From NCBI RefSeq assembly GCF_029433105.1, contig NZ_JARNTW010000002.1, positions 351,744-415,743 of the forward strand: DNA of 64,000 nucleotides, read 5' to 3'. The translations under genes and the position numbers were made by a program. This stretch comes from Runella sp. MFBS21. GTDB taxonomy: Bacteria; Bacteroidota; Bacteroidia; Cytophagales; Spirosomataceae. Below the pieces are notes generated by a model, which was not told the DNA's origin, did not search any database, and was given only the letters and a program-made list of their open reading frames with translations. Below are positions 1-8,531 of the stretch, piece after piece (position 1 is the stretch's first letter; the number at the start of each line of letters is the position of its first letter).

Positions 1-77
1 AGTTTTTCTCGCAAAATCAGGTCTTTGTTCATCGTAAAAAAGCTCAGGCAGTAGAAAGTGACGCCTAAAGATACAAA

Positions 78-1085
78 TTAGTCGGCCAACTTACCCATGG
101 TAAAAGGAGGGAAGGAATCCCAAGTGAGTCCCAAGGCGACTTGGTGCCCTGAATCAACAAATCGAAAATTATAATTATCATGCCCATAAATGTATGAAAA
201 CATAAAACCCATTCCTTTGGAGTTTTTAAAAGGAAAAACCCGAACAATAGTTTCTAAACGAAGAGGAGTAACAGAGGCATGAGGGCGATGAATACACTCT
301 ATATTTTGCTTGATGACATAGCGCTTTTGGGTGTCTTTCTCAAACACCTTCATAAACTCATAGCTTCCCAAAAATCGATGTCGGCCATAAATCTTGATGT
401 CGTTGTCGGAGTAGCCGCCAAAATTAAAAACACCCCAAAATAAATCGTGATAAAGCACATAGCCTAGGCTAAATGAAGATGTTTGTTGGGGGAGATTGTC
501 ATCGTCGAGGTGATTGATTCGGTAGTTGAGAATCAATTCGGAAAGGTTGGTGGAGAAGTTGGCGTTTTTTCGGTTCAAGATCTCCGATAGTTTTGTGTGA
601 GACGTAATGGTTCGATAAATACTATCACTCTCTGGTGAACCGTCGGCGTACAGTTCGGAGAAGGCGCTACCATCTTGACCATTGGAATAATGCCCACTTT
701 CAAAAGAAAAACTTACAAATTTGGCTTTTTGGGCATCAACAGGTGTAAGCCTATACATATGCTGAGTTCCCAATAAAATCCTGTAAGAAGGCATCCGAAC
801 GGGTAGCGAATTGCTAGTATAAATCCGAACTTGTGGCCTAAAAGACACATACCAAGCTTGCGTATGTGTTTTGGTGTTTATATGCTTCAAAAAATCATTG
901 AACAAACTGTATCTGACAATTGGATTGGCATCAAGTAAGATTGATTCTTGTTTGGTATAAGAACTCATCAAACGAATATAGGCCTCTTCGCTGATAGGGT
1001 AAAACTGAACGTAGTCATTGAAGCTTTTTTGACCAAAGCTTCCCATGCTAACAAGTACGAAGGTGATAAACAACAGGTTTTTCAT
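78..1085 (-). CDS. secreted, probably outer-membrane beta-barrel protein of unknown function
   Basis: The 335-residue product starts with a clear signal peptide (MKNLLFIT..., cleavage near GSFGQ) followed by many short alternating strands rich in Tyr and Phe, which suggests an outer-membrane barrel or a secreted beta protein. Around residues 130-137 there is an H-x-S-N-G-Q motif preceded by a strand (FSFESGHYSNGQ). The H-x-S-N-G arrangement recalls the catalytic strand of outer-membrane phospholipase A, but I cannot find the rest of that family's signature, so the function is not assigned. The gene starts 7 bp after the stop of the small gene 1093-1380 and is probably co-transcribed with it. 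Confidence 0.6.
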   Translation of the reverse strand: MKNLLFITFVLVSMGSFGQKSFNDYVQFYPISEEAYIRLMSSYTKQESILLDANPIVRYSLFNDFLKHINTKTHTQAWYVSFRPQVRIYTSNSLPVRMPSYRILLGTQHMYRLTPVDAQKAKFVSFSFESGHYSNGQDGSAFSELYADGSPESDSIYRTITSHTKLSEILNRKNANFSTNLSELILNYRINHLDDDNLPQQTSSFSLGYVLYHDLFWGVFNFGGYSDNDIKIYGRHRFLGSYEFMKVFEKDTQKRYVIKQNIECIHRPHASVTPLRLETIVRVFPFKNSKGMGFMFSYIYGHDNYNFRFVDSGHQVALGLTWDSFPPFTMGKLAD

Positions 1086-1092
1086 TGGTGTT

Positions 1093-1380
1093 TTACTCTA
1101 AAAGTATGTGTTTGATTTCGTCCACAATATCACTATCTATGTTGTTTGACTTAATTTCGGAATTGTCAGAATTATGATTGTGAAAAAATACAAAACTGAT
1201 GCCTGCGTTTCTCAATGCCTTAATCACCTCGGCTGTATTGAGTTTGGAGTTTGTTTCAAGATAATACAGCCCATTGAACAAGATAAAAGAGACCTGATGA
1301 CTACTCAAAAGTTGCTCTACCGTAGTTTGAGTGGGTATATCTAGGTTTACCACGGTCATGATATTTCCGTATTTAGCCAT
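1093..1380 (-). CDS. small hypothetical protein
   Basis: A small soluble protein with no family that I recognise. The start is uncertain. The frame is open from 1434, but the Met at 1380 (MAKYGN...) or the one at 1359 (MTVVNLD...) give more natural N-termini. The product shows an alternating beta-alpha pattern (NLDIPTQTTVEQLLSS, VSFILFNGLYYLE, AEVIKALRNAGISFVFF) like a small ferredoxin-like or ACT-like fold, then a polar Asn/Asp-rich tail. It lies immediately upstream of the secreted protein gene at 78-1085. Confidence 0.45.
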   Translation of the reverse strand: MAKYGNIMTVVNLDIPTQTTVEQLLSSHQVSFILFNGLYYLETNSKLNTAEVIKALRNAGISFVFFHNHNSDNSEIKSNNIDSDIVDEIKHILLE

Positions 1381-1552
1381 GAGTGAAAAATTGGAGAAAT
1401 TTGATAACTTACGAATCAAGTGCAAACCTCTCAAGATACTCTTTTTTAGGGAGAAATGAGCTGTATCACCACAGCTACTTAGTCGATAATGGGGTGCAAA
1501 AAGATAACATCTCTACTAAGATTTTTGTGGGGTAGATATTGTTTTATCGGCT

Positions 1553-1996
1553 TCAAAACTTCTTCATCATGATTACTCCTCCCACAATCAGCGCTAGACC
1601 TATGATTCTTCCTACACTGATAGATTGTGGTTGTGCACCCATAATTTGAAAATGTTCCATAAGCATTGATATCAACAATTGCCCTGTCACTACTAATCCG
1701 AAAGTCAGACCAGGGCTAATTTTTGGAAAAGCTAATACAATCACAGTCACATAAAAAGCTCCCAAAATTCCACCCGCCCATGCGTAGGTAGGAGCCTCTC
1801 TGATGCCTTTCCAAGATATATTTTGAGAGGTTAAGAATATGTAAGCCACTAATGCCAAAACTCCAATGGCAAATGAAATCATAGAAGCATGGACAGGACT
1901 CCCGCCTGTTTTTGCTAATTTGTTGTTCATGCCCGCTTGCATAGGCAAAAATGCCCCCGCTACAAAAGCTAATATAATCCAGATGACGCGTTCCAT
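1553..1996 (-). CDS. DMT-superfamily transporter, DUF606/YdcZ family
   Basis: The 147-residue integral membrane protein has about five hydrophobic segments and the family's N-terminal signature (AFVAGAFLPMQAGMNNKLAK), which matches the short DUF606/YdcZ proteins of the drug/metabolite transporter superfamily. Members are half-size transporters of about 140-150 residues that are thought to work as dimers; the substrate is unknown. The Crp-like regulator gene 2119-2709 lies about 120 bp upstream on the same strand, so it is a plausible regulator of this transporter. That link is inference from position only. Confidence 0.85.
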   Translation of the reverse strand: MERVIWIILAFVAGAFLPMQAGMNNKLAKTGGSPVHASMISFAIGVLALVAYIFLTSQNISWKGIREAPTYAWAGGILGAFYVTVIVLAFPKISPGLTFGLVVTGQLLISMLMEHFQIMGAQPQSISVGRIIGLALIVGGVIMMKKF

Positions 1997-2118
1997 ATTG
2001 CTTATAATTAGAAGTTTAATACAAGGTGTATTTCTATAACACCCTTTTGATAAAGCAAAAGTCGGTCTTACATAGCGGCTAAAAAATGAACTAGCTTAAG
2101 AAATAAAGTTGAAGCAGT

Positions 2119-2709
2119 TCAACTTTTGCAGTTAAGTTTGTGATTAAGAATTTTAGAGAGAAATTCGGTAGACATACCGAGATAGGAAGCGATAATATAC
2201 TGTGGTATTTCGTTGACAAATTGGGGATATAGCTTTGCAAAGTTTTCGTAGCGTTCTTCGGCCGATTGGGTGAGATTAGCGATCAATCGGCGTTGTTGGG
2301 AGGCAAGGCCCCGCTCGGCGATGATTCTAAAGAAGGTCTCAAATTTTGGATTGGCAGCTTTAAGTTTTTGTTCGTTTTCGTAGCTCAGTTGTAGCACGGT
2401 ACTGTTGGAAATAGCCTCCACAAACAACGTGGCAGGCTGCTGATAGATATAGCTGTTGTAATCTGTAATCCACCAGTCTTCGATAGCAAGCGCAATGGTA
2501 TTTTCTTCGCCTTTGTGATCCATAATAAACGAGCGAAGTGCTCCCTTTACTACATAATAGCGATACTTTGCCGTAAACGTTGGTTGAATTGCCAGTTGTT
2601 TTTTGCGGAATATCTTAGCCTGAAAAGCCTCACCAAAAACCGCCGCTTCCTCGGTAGTTACTTCTACTTTTTGTTGCAGAAAATGTATTATTTTTTCGGT
2701 GGGTAGCAT
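2119..2709 (-). CDS. Crp/Fnr-family transcriptional regulator
   Basis: A 196-residue protein with an N-terminal cyclic-nucleotide-binding-like beta roll (residues about 20-120, containing YYVVKGALRSFIMDHKGEENTIALAIEDWW) and a short C-terminal helix-turn-helix (IPQYIIASYLGMSTEFLSKILN). This layout is typical of the many Bacteroidota Crp/Fnr regulators that lack the cAMP-contact residues. It precedes the YdcZ transporter at 1553-1996. The effector and regulon are not visible in the sequence. Confidence 0.85.
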   Translation of the reverse strand: MLPTEKIIHFLQQKVEVTTEEAAVFGEAFQAKIFRKKQLAIQPTFTAKYRYYVVKGALRSFIMDHKGEENTIALAIEDWWITDYNSYIYQQPATLFVEAISNSTVLQLSYENEQKLKAANPKFETFFRIIAERGLASQQRRLIANLTQSAEERYENFAKLYPQFVNEIPQYIIASYLGMSTEFLSKILNHKLNCKS

Positions 2710-2766
2710 GGAAAAAATTGATTGGTTGTGTTAAGCAAACAGCCCTTTTGGATGAAGAGAAGTTAC

Positions 2767-3570
2767 TTAGGAGCGATGTTTGGGGCGCTTAAATGGGTTT
2801 TGGAAAACCACATCAAAAGCAGCATAATGAACCGACAGCGGAGAACTTACGCCAATGATATTGTTCATGTAGCCCATACTAAAAACCAAAGGGATTTTGG
2901 GCGGAGATAATGAATAATACAACGAAAACCTGCTCTCACGATATTTAAAGTTTGTCCAAGCATTGGTGGCTGTTTTTTTACTTACGGCAAACAAATACTC
3001 TGAACCCGCAATAAGGCGATGGATTTTTTTTGCATCTAAGTTGAAAGTGACTTGCAATCGAAACCGTGAACGCAGCTGTAGTATTTCGTCTAGGTTTTTA
3101 AAATGGGTTGTATAAAATTTCCTAAACTCTTGTCTAAGGGTAGGGGTGAATTTTATCCGTGATGTTTGTAGTAAGTAGGAAAGCCGGCTATATACCCTAA
3201 ACTCTTGTTCTAAGGGTTCATTATCGTGGCTGTATGGCGGCTTTTCGAGATACTCGTCTTGGCGGCGATAGCTAAGTGCTAAGGAATATTGCCAATGAGG
3301 GTGAAACTGATGATAAAATTCTTGATTGATGACAATAATCGCTGGTTTATAGAAAGGGTCAAAATTGTCAGGATTACTTTTTCTTCCTAGCCCAATATAC
3401 GACATAGATTGCCAACTTTTGTTTTTAGTTGTGTCTAAATCTTGACGGATTCCAATGGCAAACCATTCGGCGGTGTGGGCAGTGCCTAAGCCCGGAGGAC
3501 TGATTTGAGCCAAGCATCTCGTAAAACCCAATACTATTAGAAATCCATAAACTAAGAAGTATTTTTTCAT
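2767..3570 (-). CDS. secreted DUF2490-like protein of unknown function
   Basis: The 267-residue product has a signal peptide (MKKYFLVYGFLIVLGF..., cleavage after CLAQ) and a body of alternating beta strands. The pattern resembles DUF2490-type predicted outer-membrane beta-barrel proteins: a WFAIGIRQ strand, QEFYHQFHPHWQYSLALSY, FRVYSRLSYLLQ and FNLDAKKIHRLIAGSEYLF, with regular aromatic spacing and many Arg/Lys loops. The family assignment is tentative. The gene stands alone, with its start about 80 bp from the end of arr. Confidence 0.5.
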   Translation of the reverse strand: MKKYFLVYGFLIVLGFTRCLAQISPPGLGTAHTAEWFAIGIRQDLDTTKNKSWQSMSYIGLGRKSNPDNFDPFYKPAIIVINQEFYHQFHPHWQYSLALSYRRQDEYLEKPPYSHDNEPLEQEFRVYSRLSYLLQTSRIKFTPTLRQEFRKFYTTHFKNLDEILQLRSRFRLQVTFNLDAKKIHRLIAGSEYLFAVSKKTATNAWTNFKYRESRFSLYYSLSPPKIPLVFSMGYMNNIIGVSSPLSVHYAAFDVVFQNPFKRPKHRS

Positions 3571-3649
3571 TAGTATAAAATTGTTAACTGTAAAAACTTT
3601 CTTAAATAGCAGACCCAGCCTATAAACAACTGGAAAATAGGACTACTCA

Positions 3650-4090
3650 TTAATCTTCAATGGCTTCGATACCTTGTTCTTTAAGCCTTTGGAGACTTTG
3701 CTTCATGGTGCTGAGCTGTTCGGGGGTGTGGCCTTGCCATTCTGTCACTTCGCCTACTACTTTAAAAGGGCTCAGTGAGCGGTACGATTTAGTTGGATTG
3801 CCAGGAAATTTTTTATCAGTCAGGTTAGGGTCATCTTCAATAGAGCCAGTAGGTTCTACGATATAAATCCGCTCCCGTCCTTCCCCTACAGCCAGTTCGG
3901 CACCCCAAATAGCGGCTTCCAAAGTGGCGGTGAGATAAATATACTTTGCTTTGTTTCTTTTTCCATAATTGGAATGAAACCCCACTTCAATCAAATCGCC
4001 TTGCTTCAAATCTGCTTTTGTACCGTGATAATATACTGGCAGTTTATCATCATTGGTGAGTTCTTTTGACACATTATTGCTGTTTATCAT
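3650..4090 (-). CDS. arr: NAD(+)-rifampin ADP-ribosyltransferase
   Basis: A 146-residue protein with the Arr family signature: VYYHGTKADLKQGDLIEVGF, then KYIYLTATLEAAIWGAELA and RIYIVEPTG. Arr transfers ADP-ribose from NAD(+) to rifamycins and inactivates them. The length is right for the family (about 140 residues). The gene lies 13 bp downstream of a MarR-family regulator, so the two almost certainly form one operon and the regulator probably controls resistance. Whether this Arr is active on rifampin cannot be told from sequence. Confidence 0.9.
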   Translation of the reverse strand: MINSNNVSKELTNDDKLPVYYHGTKADLKQGDLIEVGFHSNYGKRNKAKYIYLTATLEAAIWGAELAVGEGRERIYIVEPTGSIEDDPNLTDKKFPGNPTKSYRSLSPFKVVGEVTEWQGHTPEQLSTMKQSLQRLKEQGIEAIED

Positions 4091-4103
4091 GGTCTTCCAG
4101 GGG

Positions 4104-4556
4104 TTATGGATTAAACTTGTTTTTTGTCTCTTTCATTAGCTCTATACTTTGGCCCAAGTAAGAAGCAATAACCGCTATTTCTTGCTCCGAAAAGGTCGCA
4201 ATTAGATTTTCGGTTTGTTGTTGGAATTCTTTATAAAAAGGTTCTAGAAGGGCAGTAATTTTTTGAGTATCCGGTACAATCAATACTTTTCTTCTGTCAT
4301 TTTTATCAAATTCCCGTTTTACAAGTTGTTTTTTTTCAAACCTATCAATAAGACCTGTCACTGCTCCTGTACTAAGACCCGTCAGTTTGGCGAGTTCGCC
4401 CGCGGTGAGGCTACCTTTTTGCAGAAAAAATCCTAGGTATTTATGGTCTGTTCCAACAAAACCAGCGCTACGGGCAATCGTTTCGTGCAGTTGCAGAGAT
4501 GTGTAAGCGTATTGTTGGCTGATTTTCCTTACTTCTAGGATTTTATTAATTTTCAT
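4104..4556 (-). CDS. MarR-family transcriptional regulator
   Basis: A 150-residue winged-helix protein with the MarR layout: N-terminal dimerisation helix, LGFFLQKGSLTAGELAKLTGLSTGAVTGLIDRFEKKQLVKREFDKNDRR (recognition helix and wing with the conserved D-x-R-R), and C-terminal dimerisation helices. It is the first gene of the marR-arr operon. A -7 box on the minus strand and two 9-bp direct repeats sit in its leader, which suggests autoregulation (see those entries). Confidence 0.88.
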   Translation of the reverse strand: MKINKILEVRKISQQYAYTSLQLHETIARSAGFVGTDHKYLGFFLQKGSLTAGELAKLTGLSTGAVTGLIDRFEKKQLVKREFDKNDRRKVLIVPDTQKITALLEPFYKEFQQQTENLIATFSEQEIAVIASYLGQSIELMKETKNKFNP

Positions 4557-4559
4557 AAT

Positions 4560-4584
4560 GTATCTTAGCGTAAAAGTATCTTAG
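4560..4584 (-). promoter_or_regulatory. paired 9-bp direct repeats in the marR leader, candidate operator
   Basis: GTATCTTAG occurs at 4560-4568 and again at 4576-4584 on the plus strand, a 16-bp periodicity. The copies lie between the minus-strand -7 box (4588-4595) and the marR start at 4556, where a bound repressor would block transcription. Operator function is inference. Confidence 0.4.
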
Positions 4585-4587
4585 TGG

Positions 4588-4595
4588 CAAAGATA
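4588..4595 (-). promoter_or_regulatory. Bacteroidota -7 box (TATCTTTG) for marR-arr
   Basis: Read on the minus strand this is TATCTTTG, matching the Bacteroidota consensus TAnnTTTG, about 32 bp upstream of the marR start codon. Confidence 0.5.
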
Positions 4596-4666
4596 AAATA
4601 AAAAAAATGCTAGCTCAAAAAAAATGGAGAAAATTGGGTAAGAAGTTGAGGGGGAGGAAGGCAAGT

Positions 4667-4792
4667 TTACTTGTCGCTTATAAAATCGCTAGATAACTCC
4701 ATAAAGGTAAGACTGCATTTCCAACAAATTTGTTGTTGGGCATGGCAGTGAGTAAACAACACCACTAATAGAGCGAAAAGCATTTTTTTCAT
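4667..4792 (-). CDS. possible 41-residue secreted peptide
   Basis: From the Met at 4792 the frame encodes a 41-residue product with a convincing signal peptide (MKKMLFALLVVLFTHCHAQ) and a very short mature part holding a CWKC motif. A longer reading from 4951 adds a polar stretch with no coding character, so I prefer the short start. Cys-x-x-Cys could bind metal or form a disulfide. It may also be the remnant of a longer secreted protein. No family recognised. Confidence 0.3.
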   Translation of the reverse strand: MKKMLFALLVVLFTHCHAQQQICWKCSLTFMELSSDFISDK

Positions 4793-4996
4793 GATAGAAT
4801 AGGGTGAGAGGTGGCAACTCGTAAAGGTGTGGTGTTTTGAGGTAAGGCTACTTAAGTACTCTTGCTGATTAAAGATACTGAAGTTTCTCGTCTTGCAGTA
4901 AATAGACGACTTATTCGCCGCAAATTTGCGGTGTTTATGATGGCTATTCACCGCAAAGGGGTTAGTAGTATAAAGGATAGGGAAAAGCGGCGGAGG

Positions 4997-5965
4997 TCAT
5001 TCTTCGTTGGTGGGAATATGTTTTTCGCGGCAATAATTGTCAACTTCTGTGTCATTTTTGAAGTAGCCGTCACAAAATTCTTCCAATTCTTTTTCTGCTC
5101 CTGCCACGTATTTTTCATTAGCAGTCATTAGCTTCTCGGTTTGTTCGATAAACCTTTCAAAGGCTTTGTTTATCTTACAAAGTTTGTCGATTGTCTTAAA
5201 GTCCAACTCCCGAAAAACAGAAGGATAAAGGACTTTACTTTGATAAGGGTTGGCGTTTAGTTTAATAATCCCAATTCCAAACGACTGATTAAGTCGTGCC
5301 ATTTCTTCATTTAGACTGTCGCGAAATTCAAATGCTACTAAATAGCCGTAATTTGCCCAACTCGAATTTGAAACTGCTTGAAAAAATGCCTTCTTCAGTT
5401 CGCTATCGCTATTAATTTCTCTTTTAAGCTCATAAGAACTGAGCTTAAAAGTATCGACTCGATTGATAGATTTTAAAAGATTTTGACTTGCTTTCGTCTG
5501 CAAATTCAAGAACTTAATCCCGACCATATCGGGATGCGTCCAAATCTGATTACTGTCTTTTCCGTTTGATTGTTCGTGAAAGATAGTCTTTGAATAAGTA
5601 TCCGTATTTTTGAGATAACTACTCAGAAGTTTATGTAAATCTCGTTCTTCGTAGGTCTCTAATTTATTGACTTTGGTGGGCTTTGTGGTGGATACTTCGG
5701 TATCACCACTCAAAATGTCAATCCCAATGTTTTGTTCGTTTTTTGTCAAGTAATAATAGTAGGTACCGTTAGGCTGTTTAATACGTTTTACCCTAGTGTC
5801 TTCGTTGCGGATAAAGTCACCTAACTGGGCCGAAATCGTAGCGGCGGGCGTTTTTCCGGCAAATTCATAATAGCTGTTTTCAAGAATATGCGTACAAATT
5901 TCAATTGAATTTGCCAGCTTATTTAAGTCGTCTAAACTTTTTAAAATCGCTTCTTTTATTGTCAT
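4997..5965 (-). CDS. HARE-HTH domain protein, HrgA/COG2958-like
   Basis: A 322-residue protein. Residues about 1-75 (TIKEAILKSLDDL..., YYEFAGKTPAATISAQLGDFI, GTYYYYLT) fit the HARE winged-helix domain shared by restriction enzymes, ASXL and RNA-polymerase delta subunits. The rest (about 105-310) resembles the HrgA/COG2958 proteins: HPDMVGIKF, KASQNLLKSINRVDTFKLSSYELKREI, a NYGYLVAFEF strand, and a region that may be a restriction-endonuclease-like fold (D...E-x-K-like ELKREI). No DNA methyltransferase gene is adjacent. Its role in DNA restriction is inferred from family only. Confidence 0.65.
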   Translation of the reverse strand: MTIKEAILKSLDDLNKLANSIEICTHILENSYYEFAGKTPAATISAQLGDFIRNEDTRVKRIKQPNGTYYYYLTKNEQNIGIDILSGDTEVSTTKPTKVNKLETYEERDLHKLLSSYLKNTDTYSKTIFHEQSNGKDSNQIWTHPDMVGIKFLNLQTKASQNLLKSINRVDTFKLSSYELKREINSDSELKKAFFQAVSNSSWANYGYLVAFEFRDSLNEEMARLNQSFGIGIIKLNANPYQSKVLYPSVFRELDFKTIDKLCKINKAFERFIEQTEKLMTANEKYVAGAEKELEEFCDGYFKNDTEVDNYCREKHIPTNEE

Positions 5966-6109
5966 TTGAGGGATAAGTAGAAGTTATGTAGATCAAAGGT
6001 TGATATATTATTATTATTATGTTTCCATAGCAATGCAAATGTATAATTAATTTTTACCCCTACGCGACAGCAAATGCCATTTGATTTTTGAGAAGAAAGG
6101 ATGAAAACA

Positions 6110-6135
6110 AAAAAATCAGCCCTGTATGGAGCTGA
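6110..6135 (-). terminator. terminator of the TonB receptor gene
   Basis: On the minus strand, TCAGCTCC and GGGCTGA pair around a short loop and are followed by a run of seven T, directly downstream of the receptor stop at 6162. Confidence 0.6.
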
Positions 6136-6161
6136 CTTAGAAGGTATAGGAAGCAAAAAAA

Positions 6162-8531
6162 TTAGAATTCGATGCGGTAATTGAGTACCGGAATAAGGGG
6201 TAATTGATAAGCGGTGCGAATATCTTTGATGTTGTCATCGTAGTACCGTCCAAAGATATTTTCTCGATTGGTTACATTTTGAATATCAAGCGATAACGTA
6301 CCCGTAAAGCCGTTTTTGTTGCGTTTCCAACTTATCCGTATGTCTGAGCGGAAATAGGCGTTCAAAGTCTCTTCGTACATTTGGTTTTCGAGGTACACGG
6401 TTTGACCTTTTTGACGCGAAGCCGCTAAATCAATAGGCGTATCCCTAAAACCACCGATATAAGTCAGTTTGCCGTTGATACCGAGTACATTGTTTTTCTG
6501 GCGACCTACGAGCCACTCTTTACCGATGAGGAAATTGGCCGCCGAACCTACGTCAAAACGCGTACTGCGCCATATGTTGTCTGAGCCGCTGTACTGCGAG
6601 CGGAAGATTGAGCCACTGAAGAGATAATAAAAGTTGTTTTGCAGGAAACGCTCCAACGTAAACTCCAATCCGTAGTTACGCCCTTTGCCTTTGTTGGTCA
6701 GGGATTTGGTTTCGAAGGCATCCATCGAATTGAGTAAAGAAAAAGAATTGCGGGCATCGGCACTGACCGGTACTCCATACAGCGACTGATAGTAGGTCTC
6801 TACTTTGATACGCGTGTATTCATTGAGGAGGCGGTCGTAAGAAAGAACAAAGTGCTGCGCTTTGGTGAAATCAATGTTACGATTAGGATAATTGACGCCC
6901 GTTTCGGGATTGCCATTGGAATAAAAATACAGTCCAATTGGGTGCATTTTGCTGTGTATTCCATACCCAAATGCGATAGATTGACCAGCCGCTAAGTCCC
7001 ATTTGAGCGAAGCTCGTGGCTCTAGAGAGCGGCTTTGGTTGAGCAAAAGGGCTAGGGTATGAACGCCTAGATTGGCCGTTAGTTTTTCAGATAATTTATA
7101 ATTGGCCTGCACAAAAGCCTGAATAGTAGTGGTTTGGCCTTTTGATTGAATGAAGCGTTCTAATTTTTGGGTGTCGCTTTCCCAAGCTTCTTTAAACAAA
7201 TCATAAGAGTGATGCGTCCAAATCGCTCCCGCCCGAAGCGCCATTCGAGTGTTTACTTTGTAGTTGATGGTACTCGAAATGGCCATTTTGCGAAGAGAAT
7301 AATTTTCGTTGTAGCGAAGTTCGGAGATATAATCGTTGTTGAATCGATGCTGACGAAAACCATTATCGTAGGCCGAGTACAGAGCTACCGTTTTCAAGAA
7401 AGCTTTGGGGCCGAGATTGATAGCGTGGGTCATTCCCCATGCCCCTGTATTGGATTTAAAGTTTTCGTCAAAACGTTTGCCGCCTTCTGTCTGCCAAAGT
7501 GTAGAGTCGGCTTTTCCTTCCCAGAGCGTGCTGCTTAGGCCTCCAAAGCCAAACAAAGTGAATTTGCCCCATTTTTGGGTAGGCAATGAGATATTGTAAG
7601 AAATATCCTGAAAACGCTGTGCGGCATCTCCTACGGGTACGCCTATACGCCCCAGTAAATCGAGGGTAGAATAGCGATAATTGATGAGATAGGAGCCTTT
7701 ATAATTTTTGAAGAAAGGGCCCTCTGCAGCTACATCTAGCCCCAACAGTCCGGCTTGAAAGGTATATTCGCGTTTTTGATTGTTGCCTTTGCGAAGTTTG
7801 AGGTCAAATACTCCCGATAAGGCATTGCCATATTCTGCCGGAAAAGCACCCGTCATAAAGTCGGAATTGGATAGTACTTGGGCACTCAAAATAGAGACAC
7901 CTCCGCCTGCTGCCCCCAAGCTCGAAAAATGGTTAGGATTTGGAATATCAATACCTTCCATACGCCAAAGCAACCCACTCGGCGCATTTCCCCGAATAAC
8001 GATATTGTTGCCACCGTCGTCGCCCGAAATCACTCCTGCAAAGGCGGTTGCCATACGGGCGGGGTCGTTGATAGCCGCCGCGTAGCGTTGGGTTTCTTCT
8101 ACCGAAAAAGTACGCGCACTTACCGCTGCCATATCATTGAGGGGTTTGTCTTTTTCGACGGTGGGTTTGATAGTAATTTCAGAAAGCTGTGTAATGTCTT
8201 CTTCCATCCCTGCATTGATAATGAGTTCTTTGCCTGCATTAACTACTACGTTGCTCAGGGTCAACTCTTTATAGCCCATATAAGTAATTTTGATAGTTTG
8301 GCGGCCGATAGCTACTTGCGAAAATTGGAAAGTGCCTTCAGTATCGGTGATAGTGCCTTTGAGTGGTAGCGAACCTACCAAAATGACAGAAGCACCAACG
8401 ATAGGTATTTGTAAATTTTTATCAACCACTACCCCACGAATGGTTTGGGTGAGTGTTTGTGCATGGGCCGATTGAAATAAGAAAAATACAGAAACAAGAA
8501 AAAGGAACCAGTATTTGGCAGAGGTTTTCAT
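6162..8531 (-). CDS. TonB-dependent outer-membrane receptor with carboxypeptidase-regulatory N-terminal domain
   Basis: The 789-residue protein begins at the Met at 8531 (MKTSAKYWFLFLVSVFFLFQSAHAQ), a strong signal peptide; the Met at 8552 adds only polar residues. Residues about 30-115 form a CarboxypepD_reg-like domain (IRGVVVDKNLQIPIVGASVILVG, GTITDTEGTFQF), followed by a plug domain (NDPARMATAFAGVISGDDGGNNIVIRGNAPSGLLWRMEGIDIPNP) and a 22-strand-type barrel ending in Phe (YRIEF), as expected for BamA recognition. There is no adjacent SusD gene, so this is a stand-alone receptor; the ligand is unknown. Confidence 0.9.
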   Translation of the reverse strand: MKTSAKYWFLFLVSVFFLFQSAHAQTLTQTIRGVVVDKNLQIPIVGASVILVGSLPLKGTITDTEGTFQFSQVAIGRQTIKITYMGYKELTLSNVVVNAGKELIINAGMEEDITQLSEITIKPTVEKDKPLNDMAAVSARTFSVEETQRYAAAINDPARMATAFAGVISGDDGGNNIVIRGNAPSGLLWRMEGIDIPNPNHFSSLGAAGGGVSILSAQVLSNSDFMTGAFPAEYGNALSGVFDLKLRKGNNQKREYTFQAGLLGLDVAAEGPFFKNYKGSYLINYRYSTLDLLGRIGVPVGDAAQRFQDISYNISLPTQKWGKFTLFGFGGLSSTLWEGKADSTLWQTEGGKRFDENFKSNTGAWGMTHAINLGPKAFLKTVALYSAYDNGFRQHRFNNDYISELRYNENYSLRKMAISSTINYKVNTRMALRAGAIWTHHSYDLFKEAWESDTQKLERFIQSKGQTTTIQAFVQANYKLSEKLTANLGVHTLALLLNQSRSLEPRASLKWDLAAGQSIAFGYGIHSKMHPIGLYFYSNGNPETGVNYPNRNIDFTKAQHFVLSYDRLLNEYTRIKVETYYQSLYGVPVSADARNSFSLLNSMDAFETKSLTNKGKGRNYGLEFTLERFLQNNFYYLFSGSIFRSQYSGSDNIWRSTRFDVGSAANFLIGKEWLVGRQKNNVLGINGKLTYIGGFRDTPIDLAASRQKGQTVYLENQMYEETLNAYFRSDIRISWKRNKNGFTGTLSLDIQNVTNRENIFGRYYDDNIKDIRTAYQLPLIPVLNYRIEF

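Noticed and set aside
7167-8475. Several plus-strand frames inside the TonB receptor gene
   Set aside because: They are antisense shadows of a clearly coding gene with plug and barrel motifs.
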